Assembly: GCA_021234155.1 (NCBI GenBank)
Contig: JAJEKV010000054.1
Span: 7,896,655 to 7,960,654, forward strand
Direction: 5' to 3'
Length of the DNA: 64,000 bases
DNA from: Isoetes taiwanensis
Lineage: Eukaryota; Streptophyta; Lycopodiopsida; Isoetales; Isoetaceae
Shown here piece by piece: positions 32,946-44,401 of the stretch; the first letter of the stretch is position 1; the number at the start of each line of letters is the position of its first letter. The position numbers and the translations under genes were made by a program. The notes beneath the pieces were generated by a model. It made no database searches and had not been told where the DNA came from. It saw only the letters and a program-made list of their open reading frames with translations.

Positions 32946-33760
32946 ATGGATGTAAAAGTGACCAACAGGGATGTGAAGATGATCTTATATTTGAATCCAC
33001 GGGGGTGTTCAAATACGCATTATATAAAATGCCCTTGTGGCATTCACATTGTGCGAGGGTTGAGGTGGTGGGCGAGCCGCGAAGATAAAAGCCGCGCCAG
33101 GGGTAAAGAGCGGCTTTTGTTGAAATTACACCATGTAGTAGCGAGATGTAGCAGAGGCATTATTCATACATGTTTTAGGGCCACGTATGCAGCAAGGATG
33201 GGTCAGAGGTCTCATGGGAATGGTGCAAGCTGTGCCCTGGCTTGGAAGTCAAAGGCAAAAAATGCCTCATGGAAATCAGCTCTTATCCCTTTTCCACGTT
33301 ACATTACTCTATTTCCTCTCTCAAACGGGTGCCATTGAGGATGCGTCTCACACTTTCCAGAGTTGCCCAGCATTCAGTCAGATCCGGGCCAGATACACTC
33401 CCTTAGTACGGCCGGACTTGCCCCTACATTTGCTGATGAACACACTGTCAGTACGTGCTCTGGGGTCGTACATTCAGGAGGTACTGGATCTGCGAGCTCA
33501 CCTTTGCCCCCACCTGGCTGCCCGCTGATCAGGCACTACGGGTGCGGGGCATGAGTGTATATATTTGTGTGTTTTTGCACTTTGTATATTGGAACAGTTT
33601 GTCAGCAGGCTAATTGCTGCCATGGTTTTTCCCTCGAAAACCCTTCGGGGCGGGGGTTTTTTTAATCCGGGTAGTAATCCGCTTGCTGCACTTTTGTATT
33701 GGGTCCCATAGACCGATTGGTCTCCATGGACAATAAAAATACCTTCCTTCCTTCCTTCTG
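32946..33760 (+). mobile_element. LINE 3' end with microsatellite tail
   Basis: Two overlapping frames (33,187-33,528 and 32,946-33,338) make up the C-terminus of a non-LTR retrotransposon protein. The diagnostic piece is GAIEDASHTFQSCPAFSQIR followed by ARYTPL, matching the E..xHxxxxCP.....R end seen in LINE ORF2 proteins. A 3' tail holds a strong hairpin (33,631-33,663, CGAAAACCC then GGCGGGGGTTTT), then CAATAAAAATACC and a short CCTT microsatellite. Tails ending in microsatellites are typical of RTE-type LINEs. Reverse transcriptase and endonuclease are missing. The same hairpin type recurs at 45,306-45,360. Confidence 0.6.
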
Positions 33761-33765
33761 ATTCA

Positions 33766-34960
33766 TATTCCTCTACTTCGCATCAAATTAAATCGATCAC
33801 CAACGGGGAAGAAAAAGGAAGCGACGGATAAAAATTTGTTAATTTTTAGTCCATTTTAGCTAATATTTTTCCCCTAGCTACAAATGTGCCCATACTGATG
33901 CTGCAAGTGCTGCGAGGTTGGCCGCCTCAAAGTTTTTTGGGGCGTAAAGATCCAAAATTCCCATAATACATCATTTAAATTCCTAACAATTATTCTGTTA
34001 CATATATTATTCAAACCCTAGCTCTACCTAGACCTATTGCTTGCTAGAAGGCGGCAACGCAGCCAAGGATCGGATTTCCTTTGCTAGAGTTTAGGGTTTT
34101 GCAGAGTGTTGGAGTCAGGCTCCCTGTATCTACAGCGTCCGCCATAGCCATCAAGAAATTGACTTTTGGGAATTTATCAGACAGCGCAAATGTTTTTGAC
34201 GAAGCCGATAATTCTCTGTTGTCTTACCGATTCATCCTGTGCTCAAATTCTTTTATTTCATTTCTTATTTGACATTGCACTCTTCTTGGTCCTTTCTTGT
34301 AGGTTTTTTTTCACAAAGATCTCTGTAGGATTCCCGCAAGAAGGTATACATAGATCTCTCAAATTTCTGGCTATGTTTTAGATTGCATATATTGCCCTTT
34401 TCATGCCTCGAAATGGTTATTTTATAGCCAGAATAAGTGTTACAACATTGCCATTCATGGATTGTCTACATCCTTTTTGAAACCTGGTGGTCAAGAAAGT
34501 TGAACCTGCATTAGCATGTTACATATTTTACTATTAAGTACGTTCTATTCTGTCTGGCATTGATTTTATTCTTCTTTGCAGCTTGGAATAAGAAAAGGAT
34601 TAAAAGAAGTGATGTTTTTTTTTTTTTTTTTTTATTCCTTTTAACAAGTGGCCATTATTTCGTTGGTGGTGCTAGGATATTTGAGGTTAATGTTGTCAAA
34701 GGAAAACCATTTATGTTTGATAGATACAAGTCTGTGATCACAGGTGCAACAAATGTATGTATTGGATTTGATGTTGTTTCAAAGTCTGCGAGAGGATAGA
34801 AAATTCCCGACATCTCGAGTTAAATTCAAGCATGGTAAGACATATTATAGTTAGGGAAACAAGATGTGAAGTATATTATTGCATATGATAATGAACCTTT
34901 GCTGTTTATGACAGTGTTTTTATTTTCCTATTGAAGGTATGCGTACAAATCTAAGATGTG
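33766..34960. other. No gene identified
   Basis: Contains two small ORFs (34,081-34,272, with STASAIAIKKLTFGNL; 34,560-34,799, interrupted by a T-run and containing GARIFEVNVVKGKPFMFD) that could be remnants of exons of the MutS-like gene immediately downstream, but they do not match a MutS domain I can recognise. Confidence 0.3.
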
Positions 34961-34970
34961 CTTTCATTTA

Positions 34971-35276
34971 GTATTGAAGTTGGCAACTAACACCAGGAGC
35001 ATGGTCATTATTGATGATCTTGGGAGATCTACCTCATCAACAGGAGTGGCTATTGCATAAAGTTGCAAGTATCTGCAATCACTAAAAGTGTATGCTATGA
35101 TGGCATTACCTATCATAGCAATCGATTTCAACATCTCGCTCAAGAAGATTGGACAGAAGTACGTGATATTTGCCATACATATGATGTTCTACCCAAGCAT
35201 CAAAATATGCAATTTTGTGGTATCCAACAACATGGACTTGAAGTCTAGTATGCACATTTTGATAAATGTGTCTTGA
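34971..35276 (+). pseudogene. MutS-homologue fragment, MSH4-like
   Basis: One plus-strand frame reads VLKLATNTRS, MVIIDDLGRSTSSTG, VAIA, a TAA stop, SCKYLQSLKVYAMMA and, further on, YVIFAIHMMFYPSIKICNF ending LKSSMHIL. This covers the MutS Walker B / D-loop (DELGRxTSS), the following helix (SCCEHLxxLKAY) and the FATHM...YPxVK segment of the ATPase domain. The TSS after GR and the SCCEHL-like helix point to MSH4, the meiotic crossover factor, rather than MSH2 or MSH6. The second acidic residue of Walker B is Asp instead of Glu, a stop interrupts the frame, and the Walker A exon is not seen. A dead fragment is most likely. Confidence 0.6.
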
Positions 35277-36174
35277 TCTTTCCCAGTCTGGCAGATATTC
35301 TCAATTATGGGCTTTAGGAGAGAGTCAGCTTACCATCTTCAGTAGTGCAGATGGATGACAGAAAAATGTTTTAATAATAATTTAAGCTTTTGTTGCCATG
35401 CGCTTGGATAGAATAGAATAGAATAGATTTTTTATCGTCCACAGAGATTTTTTTTTTTTTAGAGTAGTAGTACATTATAATTTTATCATTTGTGTTATGC
35501 TACTTCCGAGTTTGAAGTAGTCAAATTTCAGTGAAGCTGCTCTGCGTTCCTACTATTAGGGAATTGGAAGACTACTATTTTGATCGAAAGCTGAATTGAA
35601 GCATGAGATTACTTGTAAAGTAAATTGTATGACCTTGAAATGTAGATGGAAAATGAATTATCTGCTGCTTATCCAGAATAGATGGAAATACCAGGATTCA
35701 AATCCCTAGGCCTTTGAACTGTCTTAATGAACTGTAATTCTTTCAATGATTTTCTATACATCGTTCCATCTGAAAATGGCAAGCAGACGTTCAATAAAAA
35801 GTATTATGAACTGGATGGCAACTACGGATCATGTAGAATAAAACATTAAGAATGTGATGAATAAAACAATAACATTTTGATGGATAAACTGTTATTAATT
35901 TATCCATGGCAAAATTGATATTGGATGCCACTTTATGTCTGCAAACATTAATGGTTTCCACGATAGAGTATGCCTTATTATATTTGTTAAACCAAACCAA
36001 TTGCATTGGTCAAAGCAGCGTTTATTCGATCCAAATATCAGCATCTTGATAAAAGAAAAAACCATTAACAGCTTGACAAAATGTTGAGACATTTTTAATT
36101 GTATGAAACTACATTAGTTCATGTAAAAAACTCTAAGTAACTTTCTTAGGAAAACACTCAAACAAGTAAAGCTA
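35277..36174. other. No gene seen
   Basis: AT-rich intergenic DNA with a short AGAAT repeat at 35,412-35,430 and a T-run at 35,448-35,460. Confidence 0.5.
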
Positions 36175-36177
36175 AAA

Positions 36178-37102
36178 TAACAGGGGGTTCGAGGGGGATT
36201 TGATATGGATGTAAAAAATGACAATTCCTAAAACCATAGACCATATATCCCAAAAACAACTGAATGGATTGTTATAAAAAAAAAATCATAGATTCAAGAT
36301 AGAAAATAATCACATAAGCTCACTGGTTATACTGGTTAAAGTAGTCTTATTAGAACACTAAGTTATTTTGGTAGAGGTTTGAGCCCCCGTATTTCATATC
36401 TTAGGCAAAGTTGTATAGAGATTAGATATTCCCTCAAAACCTTAGGCGAACTCGTATTTCATATTTCAAAATCATAGGCGCCTCCAATCATAAATGACCA
36501 TAAGCAAAACGAGAGGTGTCTAGAGGCCCCAACATACGATCTGGGCCATAGGATCGACGGATCCGACGATTGTGGTAGTCCAGGATGCACCTCGTTTAGA
36601 ATATGTAGCACAATAACAGGGGGTTCTTGATATGGATGTAAAAATGACAATTCCTAAAACCATAGACCATATATCCCAAAAACAACTGAAAATGACAATT
36701 CCTAAAACCATAGACCATATATCCCAAAAACAACTGAATGGATTGTTATAAAAAAAAAAAACATAGATTCAAGATAGAAAATAATCACATAAGCTCACTG
36801 GGTATACTGGCTAAAGTAGTCTTACTAGGACACTAAGTTATTTTGGTAGAGGTTCGAGCCGCCGTGTTTCATATTCTAAAACCTTAGGCAAAGTTGTATA
36901 GAGATTCGATATTCCCTCAAAACCTTAGGCGAACTCGTATTTCATATTTCAAAATCATAGGCGCCTCCAATCATAAATGATCATAAGCGAAACGAGAGGT
37001 GTCCAGAGGCCCCATCATACGATCTGGGCCGTAGGATCGACGGATCCAACGATTGTGGTAGTTTAGGGTGTTACCTCATTTAGAATATGTAGCACAATAA
37101 CA
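36178..37102. repeat. Tandem pair of SINE-like units
   Basis: Two direct copies (about 36,178-36,612 and 36,613-37,102), each starting AACAGGGGGTTC and ending TATGTAGCACAATAAC. Each contains TAAGCTCACTGG (36,315 and 36,790), like the tRNA A box, followed 50-60 bp on by GGTTTGAGCC or GGTTCGAGCC (36,376 and 36,851), like the B box. A 40-bp internal duplication sits near the start of copy 2. This spacing and order are those of a tRNA-derived RNA polymerase III promoter, so a SINE is inferred. Body length about 440 bp is long for a SINE. Confidence 0.5.
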
Positions 37103-37259
37103 TATTAAGCCATAAAGTAATATTACTTTTATAGTGGTCTTATATTAAAATTACTATAAAATACTAATAATAGATATTTTTTGGAGGCCTTGTAAAACTT
37201 GGCTTATTTAGGTAACATTGGTGGAACTTAATAAGAGCATTAGTCAGATTCTCGGCAGG

Positions 37260-38030
37260 CTCTTAGATTCTATCACTTGGGAGTACCCTTCCCAATTGAC
37301 AGAGTAATACAATCGCCAATGAAGAAACTTGGAGCTTTCTGCCGATAGCATTTCTGTGTTCATTGAAGATGCTATGGAAACACCCTGAGGTGTGATGCGA
37401 CCTTCTGTAGATCCATGGAAACACCCTGAGGTGTGATGCGATAGCCAAAAAACTCGACATTATCCTACTCGAACTGACACTTCTCCAGCTTGGCATAGTC
37501 CATGTTTCCGTAGCTTCTTAAGGACATTCCCGACATGTTCTTCATGCTCCTCCAAAGTCTTCGAATAAATCAGAATATCATCCAGATAGATGAGAACGAA
37601 AAGATGAAAAAACTCCTGAAAAACATAGTTAGCCATGTGCTGAAAGACCGTTGAAGTATTGACAAGGCCGAAAGGCATGACGATATACTCGAAATGACCA
37701 TATCGAGTTCGGAAGGTTGTCTTCCACTCACCACCTTCTCCGATCCGGATAAGATTATAGGCATCGAAATTAGTGAAGTATCGTGCATCTTATAGCCGCT
37801 CAAGTAACTCTGAGATCAGGGGGAGAGGATATCGATTATGCATAGTGATCTTGTTGAGGCCACGATAATCCACAACCAACCACAAAGAACCATCCTTCTT
37901 GGAAACAAAGAAGATGGCAGCTCTTGTAGATGACAGAGAATATCGAATAAACCCAGTCGCAAGATTCTCCTCGATATAGGTCCGCAAAGTCTCCAATTAT
38001 GTTGGCGACAAACCATAGATAGGGCCATAT
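37260..38030 (-). pseudogene. Ty3/gypsy reverse transcriptase fragment
   Basis: From 37,996 the minus strand reads [16 protein letters not shown] and [19 protein letters not shown], ending [15 protein letters not shown]. From 37,678 it reads MPFGLVNTSTVFQHMANYVF and FVLIYLDDILIYSKTLEEH, with the catalytic YLDD box present. A connection/RNase H-side segment follows in broken frames to about 37,260, including a 26-bp tandem duplication (37,377-37,441). The NLATGFIR...KKDG...DYRGLN wording resembles chromovirus-type gypsy elements found outside angiosperms, but that placement is impression only. Protease, RNase H and integrase are not intact. Confidence 0.8.
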
Positions 38031-38139
38031 GGTGGGGTTGTCCCTGGCTGAAGATCAATGGGGTTGTGACGCTCCTTGCGCTATATACGGCAGCCCGCGG
38101 TATACAACGAAGGACCTTCCCCATCCAACAGCTACCCGT

Positions 38140-39130
38140 TGTATGGGCCCTCTGTCTAACTCGCGTCTAGGGTGATTAGACTATCGAGTAGAGGACACAG
38201 AGGTGTCGTTCCATCCCGTCCTCTAGGGGTCCCTATATCAGCGGAAGCAAAACATATAAACATAAGCATTAGCAATAATGTAACAACAATAAACTACCCC
38301 GTAGGGTAGCGATAATCCATCCATCCATGTCACCAAATACAACAATACATCAAATACATCAAATACATCAAATAGAGGCTCCTACCCAGGGCTCAGACTC
38401 AACGGGGAGTCGACTGACGGTTGGGAGGCCTCCAGATAGAACATACCGACTTGGGCTGGCAATAGACAATGGATAGGGTTGACCAATCCACCCGCCCTCC
38501 TGTGCATACTTTGCAGATAGGCTAAATCAGGATACGTGACTGTAACCTGCCGGAGATGTAATCCCATGGTATCACCCAACGAGACTACTCCGGGTTGCAT
38601 CTCCCCGATCCGATGAGGTAGGAAGGGTTGCATCTCCCCCTCCCGAAGTGCAGTGGCTCCATGGGCAACTAGAGGATCGTGGCGAGACACGTCCGTACCT
38701 GACTGAACTCCCCAAAACAAGAGCCAAGCTGACACTTGCAACTCTTGAGAGTCAGGGCCGACACCATTGACCCAGGAAGTGTCGGACCCATACCCAGCCC
38801 ACACGAAGTGACCGATTATGAGCCTAGCCCGCTATGGGACCCCAGCGTCCGCGCTTAGCAGGGTCCTCCCTCCACTTTGCCACTGACCCCGTTGTGTGGT
38901 GCTCAGTCACTCCATAGCCTCCGTAGCCAGGTGGGCTCTATGCACAGGCCACATAATAATGAGAACTAATGGGTCGAAACTAGAAGTATCATCTAAATAA
39001 TGGCTACTAGGTCTCTACCCGCTTCCCAATACACAAGAGGTGCAAACATAAGATCAACCATCATCATATATCAACATAACATGATAAGTAACAAGAATAA
39101 CAACTGATCCTAATCACATACATCTAACGT
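38140..39130. other. Possible LTR or untranslated part of the gypsy element
   Basis: A fairly GC-rich block directly upstream (minus strand) of the gypsy RT with no ORF of transposon type. Positions 38,205-38,270 (GACACAGAGGTGTCGTTCC and AGCGGAAGCAAAACATATA) resemble 57,640-57,715 (GACACGAAGGTGTCTTGC and AGCAGAAGCATATAC), which lies inside a recognisable LTR. An internal ATCAAATAC repeat occurs at 38,349-38,376. LTR ends were not located. Confidence 0.35.
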
Positions 39131-39508
39131 ATAGTTAGGATTTTGAAGAATAGCTGTTAAGAATGATCTGTGGACATGTTTGTCTTTCTCAGAAGCTCCG
39201 AACGGTCATAGCTGGTTTGGTGCAGCAAAGCCATCGACGGATCTTTCATATCCACTGATCAATACAGAGTATCCGAAACCACGACACTAGACTAAACAAT
39301 TCCTCCTATGTTTTATTATGTTAATATAATAGGCTATGTCATGTTGGTGTGTGCATTTTGACTCAAAATAATAGACACAATAAAATAAGTACATTTTAGT
39401 AAGGCAGGGCACTTTTTTTATCTAACATATAGTGTTAAATAGGGGAGGGTGCCCATAAAGCGCCCACTTAAGGATAAAAATTATATTATGACGGGCTTAA
39501 TTTTTTTT

Positions 39509-42500
39509 AATAGCATCGATCCGAGCCCTCGGATCGTTATTCTGGGATGGGACGAGCAGCTATATATGTGCTCGTCCTCCTTGTGGCTCGTTATCGGCGT
39601 CTTCTCACAGCAGCATCTCTTTCCTTGTCCATTGCTTCCCTCGTCCAAGATGCCCCTGTCCAAGATGTTTTTCTCTTCATCGAGTCTCTTGTCGATCATC
39701 ACTACTGGATCGTTTCTCAGCCTCGTTGTCTCAGCCTCCTTCTTGGCAAGTTTTTCCTTGATCATCCTCTTGAAGGTGCGTCTCTCTCATCAAGCTTTTT
39801 TGTTTCGGATTTCGCTACCCGCTAGATTTGTGCAATTTTACTTTAATTCTTGTTTTTTCTATGCTGCTTGTAATGATTCTTGTTGTCGCTATGCTCTCTT
39901 ATTGATCTCGTTGTTTGTGTTGATTCTTTTTTACCATATTCCAGATTTTGATATTATCTTGGGGTTGTGAACTTTTAGCTCCGATTGTTCGTTATTTGTT
40001 CTCCCTGGGGTTGATTATTGTCTTTCCTTTGCTCTCTGTCTGGATCTTGCTGCCTACGTTGATCTCACTCCTTGCATGTGCTCATCTCTTCCATTGCATG
40101 TACTCATCTGTCCTCTAGCACTAGCATGCATGGTTCGATGGGCAAGATTCTTGTGGGCTGTACGCAGGTTCAGGTCCATTCGTTTCGGTTGGCGTGGCTC
40201 GCTGCGATCTGTTCCACCGATGAGCTCAGAGGTTTCTGGAGTTTACATTTTTTCAACATGCTCAGATTCTCATGCTTGTTGTCTGCTTGTTACTCTGAAC
40301 TCTTCTATATTCTGATACACCTTGGAGAGATTCGTTCAAAATAAAATACCACAGATTTTGTTCAGAATATGCCAGGTCCTCACACAATATTCATTTCTAA
40401 TGCCGGATGACAATTACCTTGTCCTTTGCTTACCAATCATTTCTAACAAATCCCTTGTACTTTGCTTCTAGCCTCTTGCCTATCTGCTAATATTGCCCCT
40501 TGTTGGGATCATGTAAATGGCTTCTGGTGTCAAAGATTTAGTGGTTTGATTTGCGCTCATATTGTAACCATGCAATTCATTGCATTGTTTGGAAGCCCTT
40601 AGCACTTCTTGGGACTTGAGTTTTTGCTTAGTCCGCTTGCTACGATAGCATCCTCATTTGTTCCTAGTCAATTTGCTGATAACGCTTCGTGTTTTGGTAC
40701 TTAAATAGCTTTCTACGCTATCATGTCCTTAGTATTTCTAGTGGGGTTAAAGGTCTGGTAAAATTGCAATGCATTTCTATGAAAGTATAATTCACCATGT
40801 CATTTTAGCAGTTGATGACCCCTTGTTATTGTTTGGGCTTTTGCGGCTTTATTTCTTGTTATGCATTCCTCATTTCTCACCCAAGGTTTCTTGGAATTGT
40901 TACTAATCATGTCGAAACATTATCTGACCACATGGTTTTTACAATTTGGTTACAAAGTTTTCACCTTATGCTGGGTTTTCCATTTCCAAAGTTTGTTATT
41001 TAGTTTGTATTGTTGAGACTCACTTTGTTAGAAGCAGCCATATCATCCTTTGTTTTCGAGTTCATCGTTTTTGAAGGGTTGCCCAAGGTTGTTATAAGCT
41101 TGTTTCGATACCTTGGACGGCAAGTTATGCTATTACCATATGGCTGAAGCACTACTTTGGTTTTTTCCTGACTCAGTCCCCGGTTATCTGGTTCCTTTTG
41201 CATACTTGGACGTGCAGCTTTTACACCTATTTTTCTAGAGTGCTCCATTTGCTCCACTCGGTTGCCATCATATCTGTCTTTCTAGCTACTTGTCTTATAT
41301 GTACGTTGCAGTTTTCTATTTGCATTTGGCTTTGTTGATGGATTCTTCTACTAACCATATGTCATGGAACATTGCTCCATTTTCTCAACTCGGTTGACAT
41401 CATTTCTATCTTTCTAGCTAATTTTCTTATACGTGTGTTGCAGTTTTCTATTTGCATTTGACTTTGTTGATGGATTTCTCTACTAACAATATGTCACTAT
41501 GGTTTCATTTTTCATTTAGCATATACCTTATCTCTTTTCCTTTATTATCGCAAACCATATGTACCATACAAACAATATGTCACGCTTGCCAGTTTTCTTC
41601 ACTTGGTTATATGGCTAATCTTATCGCATTCCATCTCGACATTCGCCCTCTCTACCCCATCTCTTCGGTACCCTTGGCCATAACCTCACCTTTCGACCAC
41701 CTTGACTCTGCCTTTATTTTGAATCACGACTTGCTTCTAGTTGTATATTCCTCCACCCCATTTTGCTCGTGGGATGGCCTCGTTCTGGGCTTTCATTCTC
41801 TCTCTTTCTCCTACCTCCCTCCCCTTACGGCTCAATATATGTCTTGGCTTTGTTATTCGCCTATAGGGGCATGGTACTGCTCGCATGCTTTTGTTACATA
41901 ATTTCTCTTGGCTGTGATCATGGGTTATACATCACATTTGTTTCTAGCCTACATCTTTCTATATAGTTGTCTGAGCTGTCAAACTTATCCTTTTTGTTCC
42001 AGTCTAGCCGATCTTATATAATTTTTCATCGGATGGAAGTTGGAGAGACCTTGGTTTGTTTTGGTCATTCTTGCATCCATATTTAGCATCTTAGTTCTGT
42101 CATTGGGCATTATGGGTTATATATTTTGTTCTTGAAGTTGTTTGCTACCATTTTGCAAAGTGCTTCTTATTTAACGTCGCGTTTTCATACAATAGGATTG
42201 TTCAATATGTTCGTCGATCATGTATGTGAATTGGATATTAAGGTGTTTCATTCCCCATTTTCATGGGCATTTTTGCATTTTTATAACTTTTTCGCATTTC
42301 TCCCGCTATGTAGTCTTGACATTAGCTGTGTTCTTGATAGCATCTCAATCTCGATCTTAAGTGGCCATTCTCGACTTTGACTTTGTCCCTTTGCATGTTT
42401 TCATGCGTATCCATCCAAATCCTTTTGCCAATATTCGATCTCAATGTTAATTTGACTTTGATTTTTACCGCTTTGTTCTTGACCCTAAGCTTGATTTCTA

Positions 42501-44401
42501 TCATTTTGTTCCCTTGTCCATTCTCACATCTACAGTGACCGTATCGGTTTTTTCGTCTCACATTAATAGGGCTGCAGCTTTCTGACCATTTTTCTCCCAG
42601 GGGCATTCTATATTGAGCTGCCTAGCTTTGACATCGTTTGTGCCATCCACTATTGGATTTTTCTCTTTTTCTCTCCTTTTTGTTAAGCTCAATCATTGGG
42701 ACCATTACCTTGTGCCTGGACCCTTCCTCTTGACTCTCCTCTAGTCTTCTTCTGTCTTGTCTTTTCGGTCTTGCTCGAACACAATGCTATTTCCTTCCTT
42801 TACCCACCTTCTTTTGGGTGTCTTTTTTTTGCTCTCTAGATGTTGTTTTTCATATATTCATAATGTATATCATGAATTCCATTTCTACATCTATACTTAT
42901 GCTTGCATTTGGCTTTTATGAGCATTATATCTTGGTATGCCTGATCGTGATCCCTCATTTTTGAGTTTTTCTTCCTCGCCTTTTCCTAGACGTAAGTATA
43001 TTGAGTTTTGTCTACACTGTTAGAACTACATTGAATTTTTTGGGAACAAGGTCTCATATTGAGCAAGTTCTAGTTTTTTGCATGGTGCTTTTGGAAAAGT
43101 TTGGTATCCTTCGAGTTTTTTCTTGAAATCTACTTCATTAGACATTTATCGCACTTTGGGTCTCGTTAGAATTGTTCTCTTGACCAGCACCTCCTCCTTT
43201 AACATTTTACTTTTGGCATTCTCAGCAGCTTCATGTAACTTTACATCAATTTTCCTGTCATCATTTTTATAGTTTTAGGCTTTGCAGGAGGTAGTCTTCC
43301 CTCATAATCATATATCATTTCACATTTTCTAGTTATGATGTATATGCATTTGGCACTTCATTGCATTCTTATGCACATCCTCATGGCGTCACATCCGTCA
43401 TCTCTCTTGGGTCAGTTTTTCCTACAGATATGGTGATATGCACTATGCTAGGACTTATGGAACTCTTTTTGCTTTTCAATAGCTTTATTGATCATCTGTC
43501 ATTTTACCTAGTCATTGTATTTTCATTTGTCCGTTTCTACCATATGTCTAACCTCCTTGCACTCCACCCCGACCTTGCCAATTTTCACCTCCGCCTTCTT
43601 CTTTTCCTTGGCCATAACCTCCCCTTTGACTACTTAAGCCTCATGTTTGCTCGATCTGCGAGGTGATCCGAATTAACTTTATCTCAATTTCCTTCTTGAC
43701 CTTCCTTTTTTGATTGGTGCTCACATGTCTATAACCTCTTCCTCAATCTCGTCCCTCGTTTGCAAAAGTATGATTCATATTGGGGCATGTATGCATGGCT
43801 TTAGGTATTTGGTATTGTTTTTCTTCTAACATCACCGCACATTTCTGTTGTTAACCGGAACCAGGCCTTCGGGCCTTCATTCTCCTGTTCTTGTTCCAAA
43901 CCATTTCACCGACTTTATGAACCTCTTTGCTAGAGTTCCATTTCATGGCCACCTCCTTATTATTCTTGACATTGCTCTGAGATGGATCATTAGCACTATC
44001 TCCTCTCTATCGGCTTGGATCCGTCACCATATGGCACACATTTTTCTCGTCGCGACGGAGCCTCTCATCATCATCCTGGCATGTCTTCTTCGTCGATTAC
44101 TTCGGCCTCGGCAGCAATATCCTTTTTCGTCAAAATTTTTTTAACCTTCCAACTTTCGTTGTTTTACCTCTGCCATCCTTGGCTCGTCAATCTACCTCTC
44201 GTCAGGCCCACGCCCCCCACCTTTCTTCCCCTTCTGCCTTAGCATGTATGCTCTTTTATGTTCATGCACATAGTCTCTTTCTTTCGCTATATATTTTGCG
44301 ATGTTGCTCGACATTTAGACGTTTCCCGTTGGCCGGGCTTGTAGGTAAGGAAGTTCTCTGGTAGTCGGCCGGTTTTGTGTCCTTTGCGAGTCCCTTCCCA
44401 G
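39509..44401. repeat. Composite repeat, unit 1 (4.9 kb)
   Basis: Begins AATAGCATCGATCCGAGCC and ends GCGAGTCCCTTCCCAG. Its first 132 bp are nearly identical to the start of unit 2, and its last 37 bp to the end of unit 2. The interior is T/C-rich with no convincing ORF. A 100-bp sequence (TCTTTCTAGCTA, GCAGTTTTCTATTTGCATTT) is repeated at 41,267-41,365 and 41,398-41,497. The strand and class are unknown. Possibly a large non-coding retroelement. Confidence 0.6.

Noticed and set aside
39449-39970. 173-codon ORF with hydrophobic segments in composite unit 1
   Set aside because: The T-rich sequence gives Phe/Leu/Ser in every frame, and unit 2 shares only the first part without keeping the frame.
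41452-41901. 149-codon hydrophobic ORF
   Set aside because: Same T/C-rich bias, an internal direct repeat nearby, no known membrane family.
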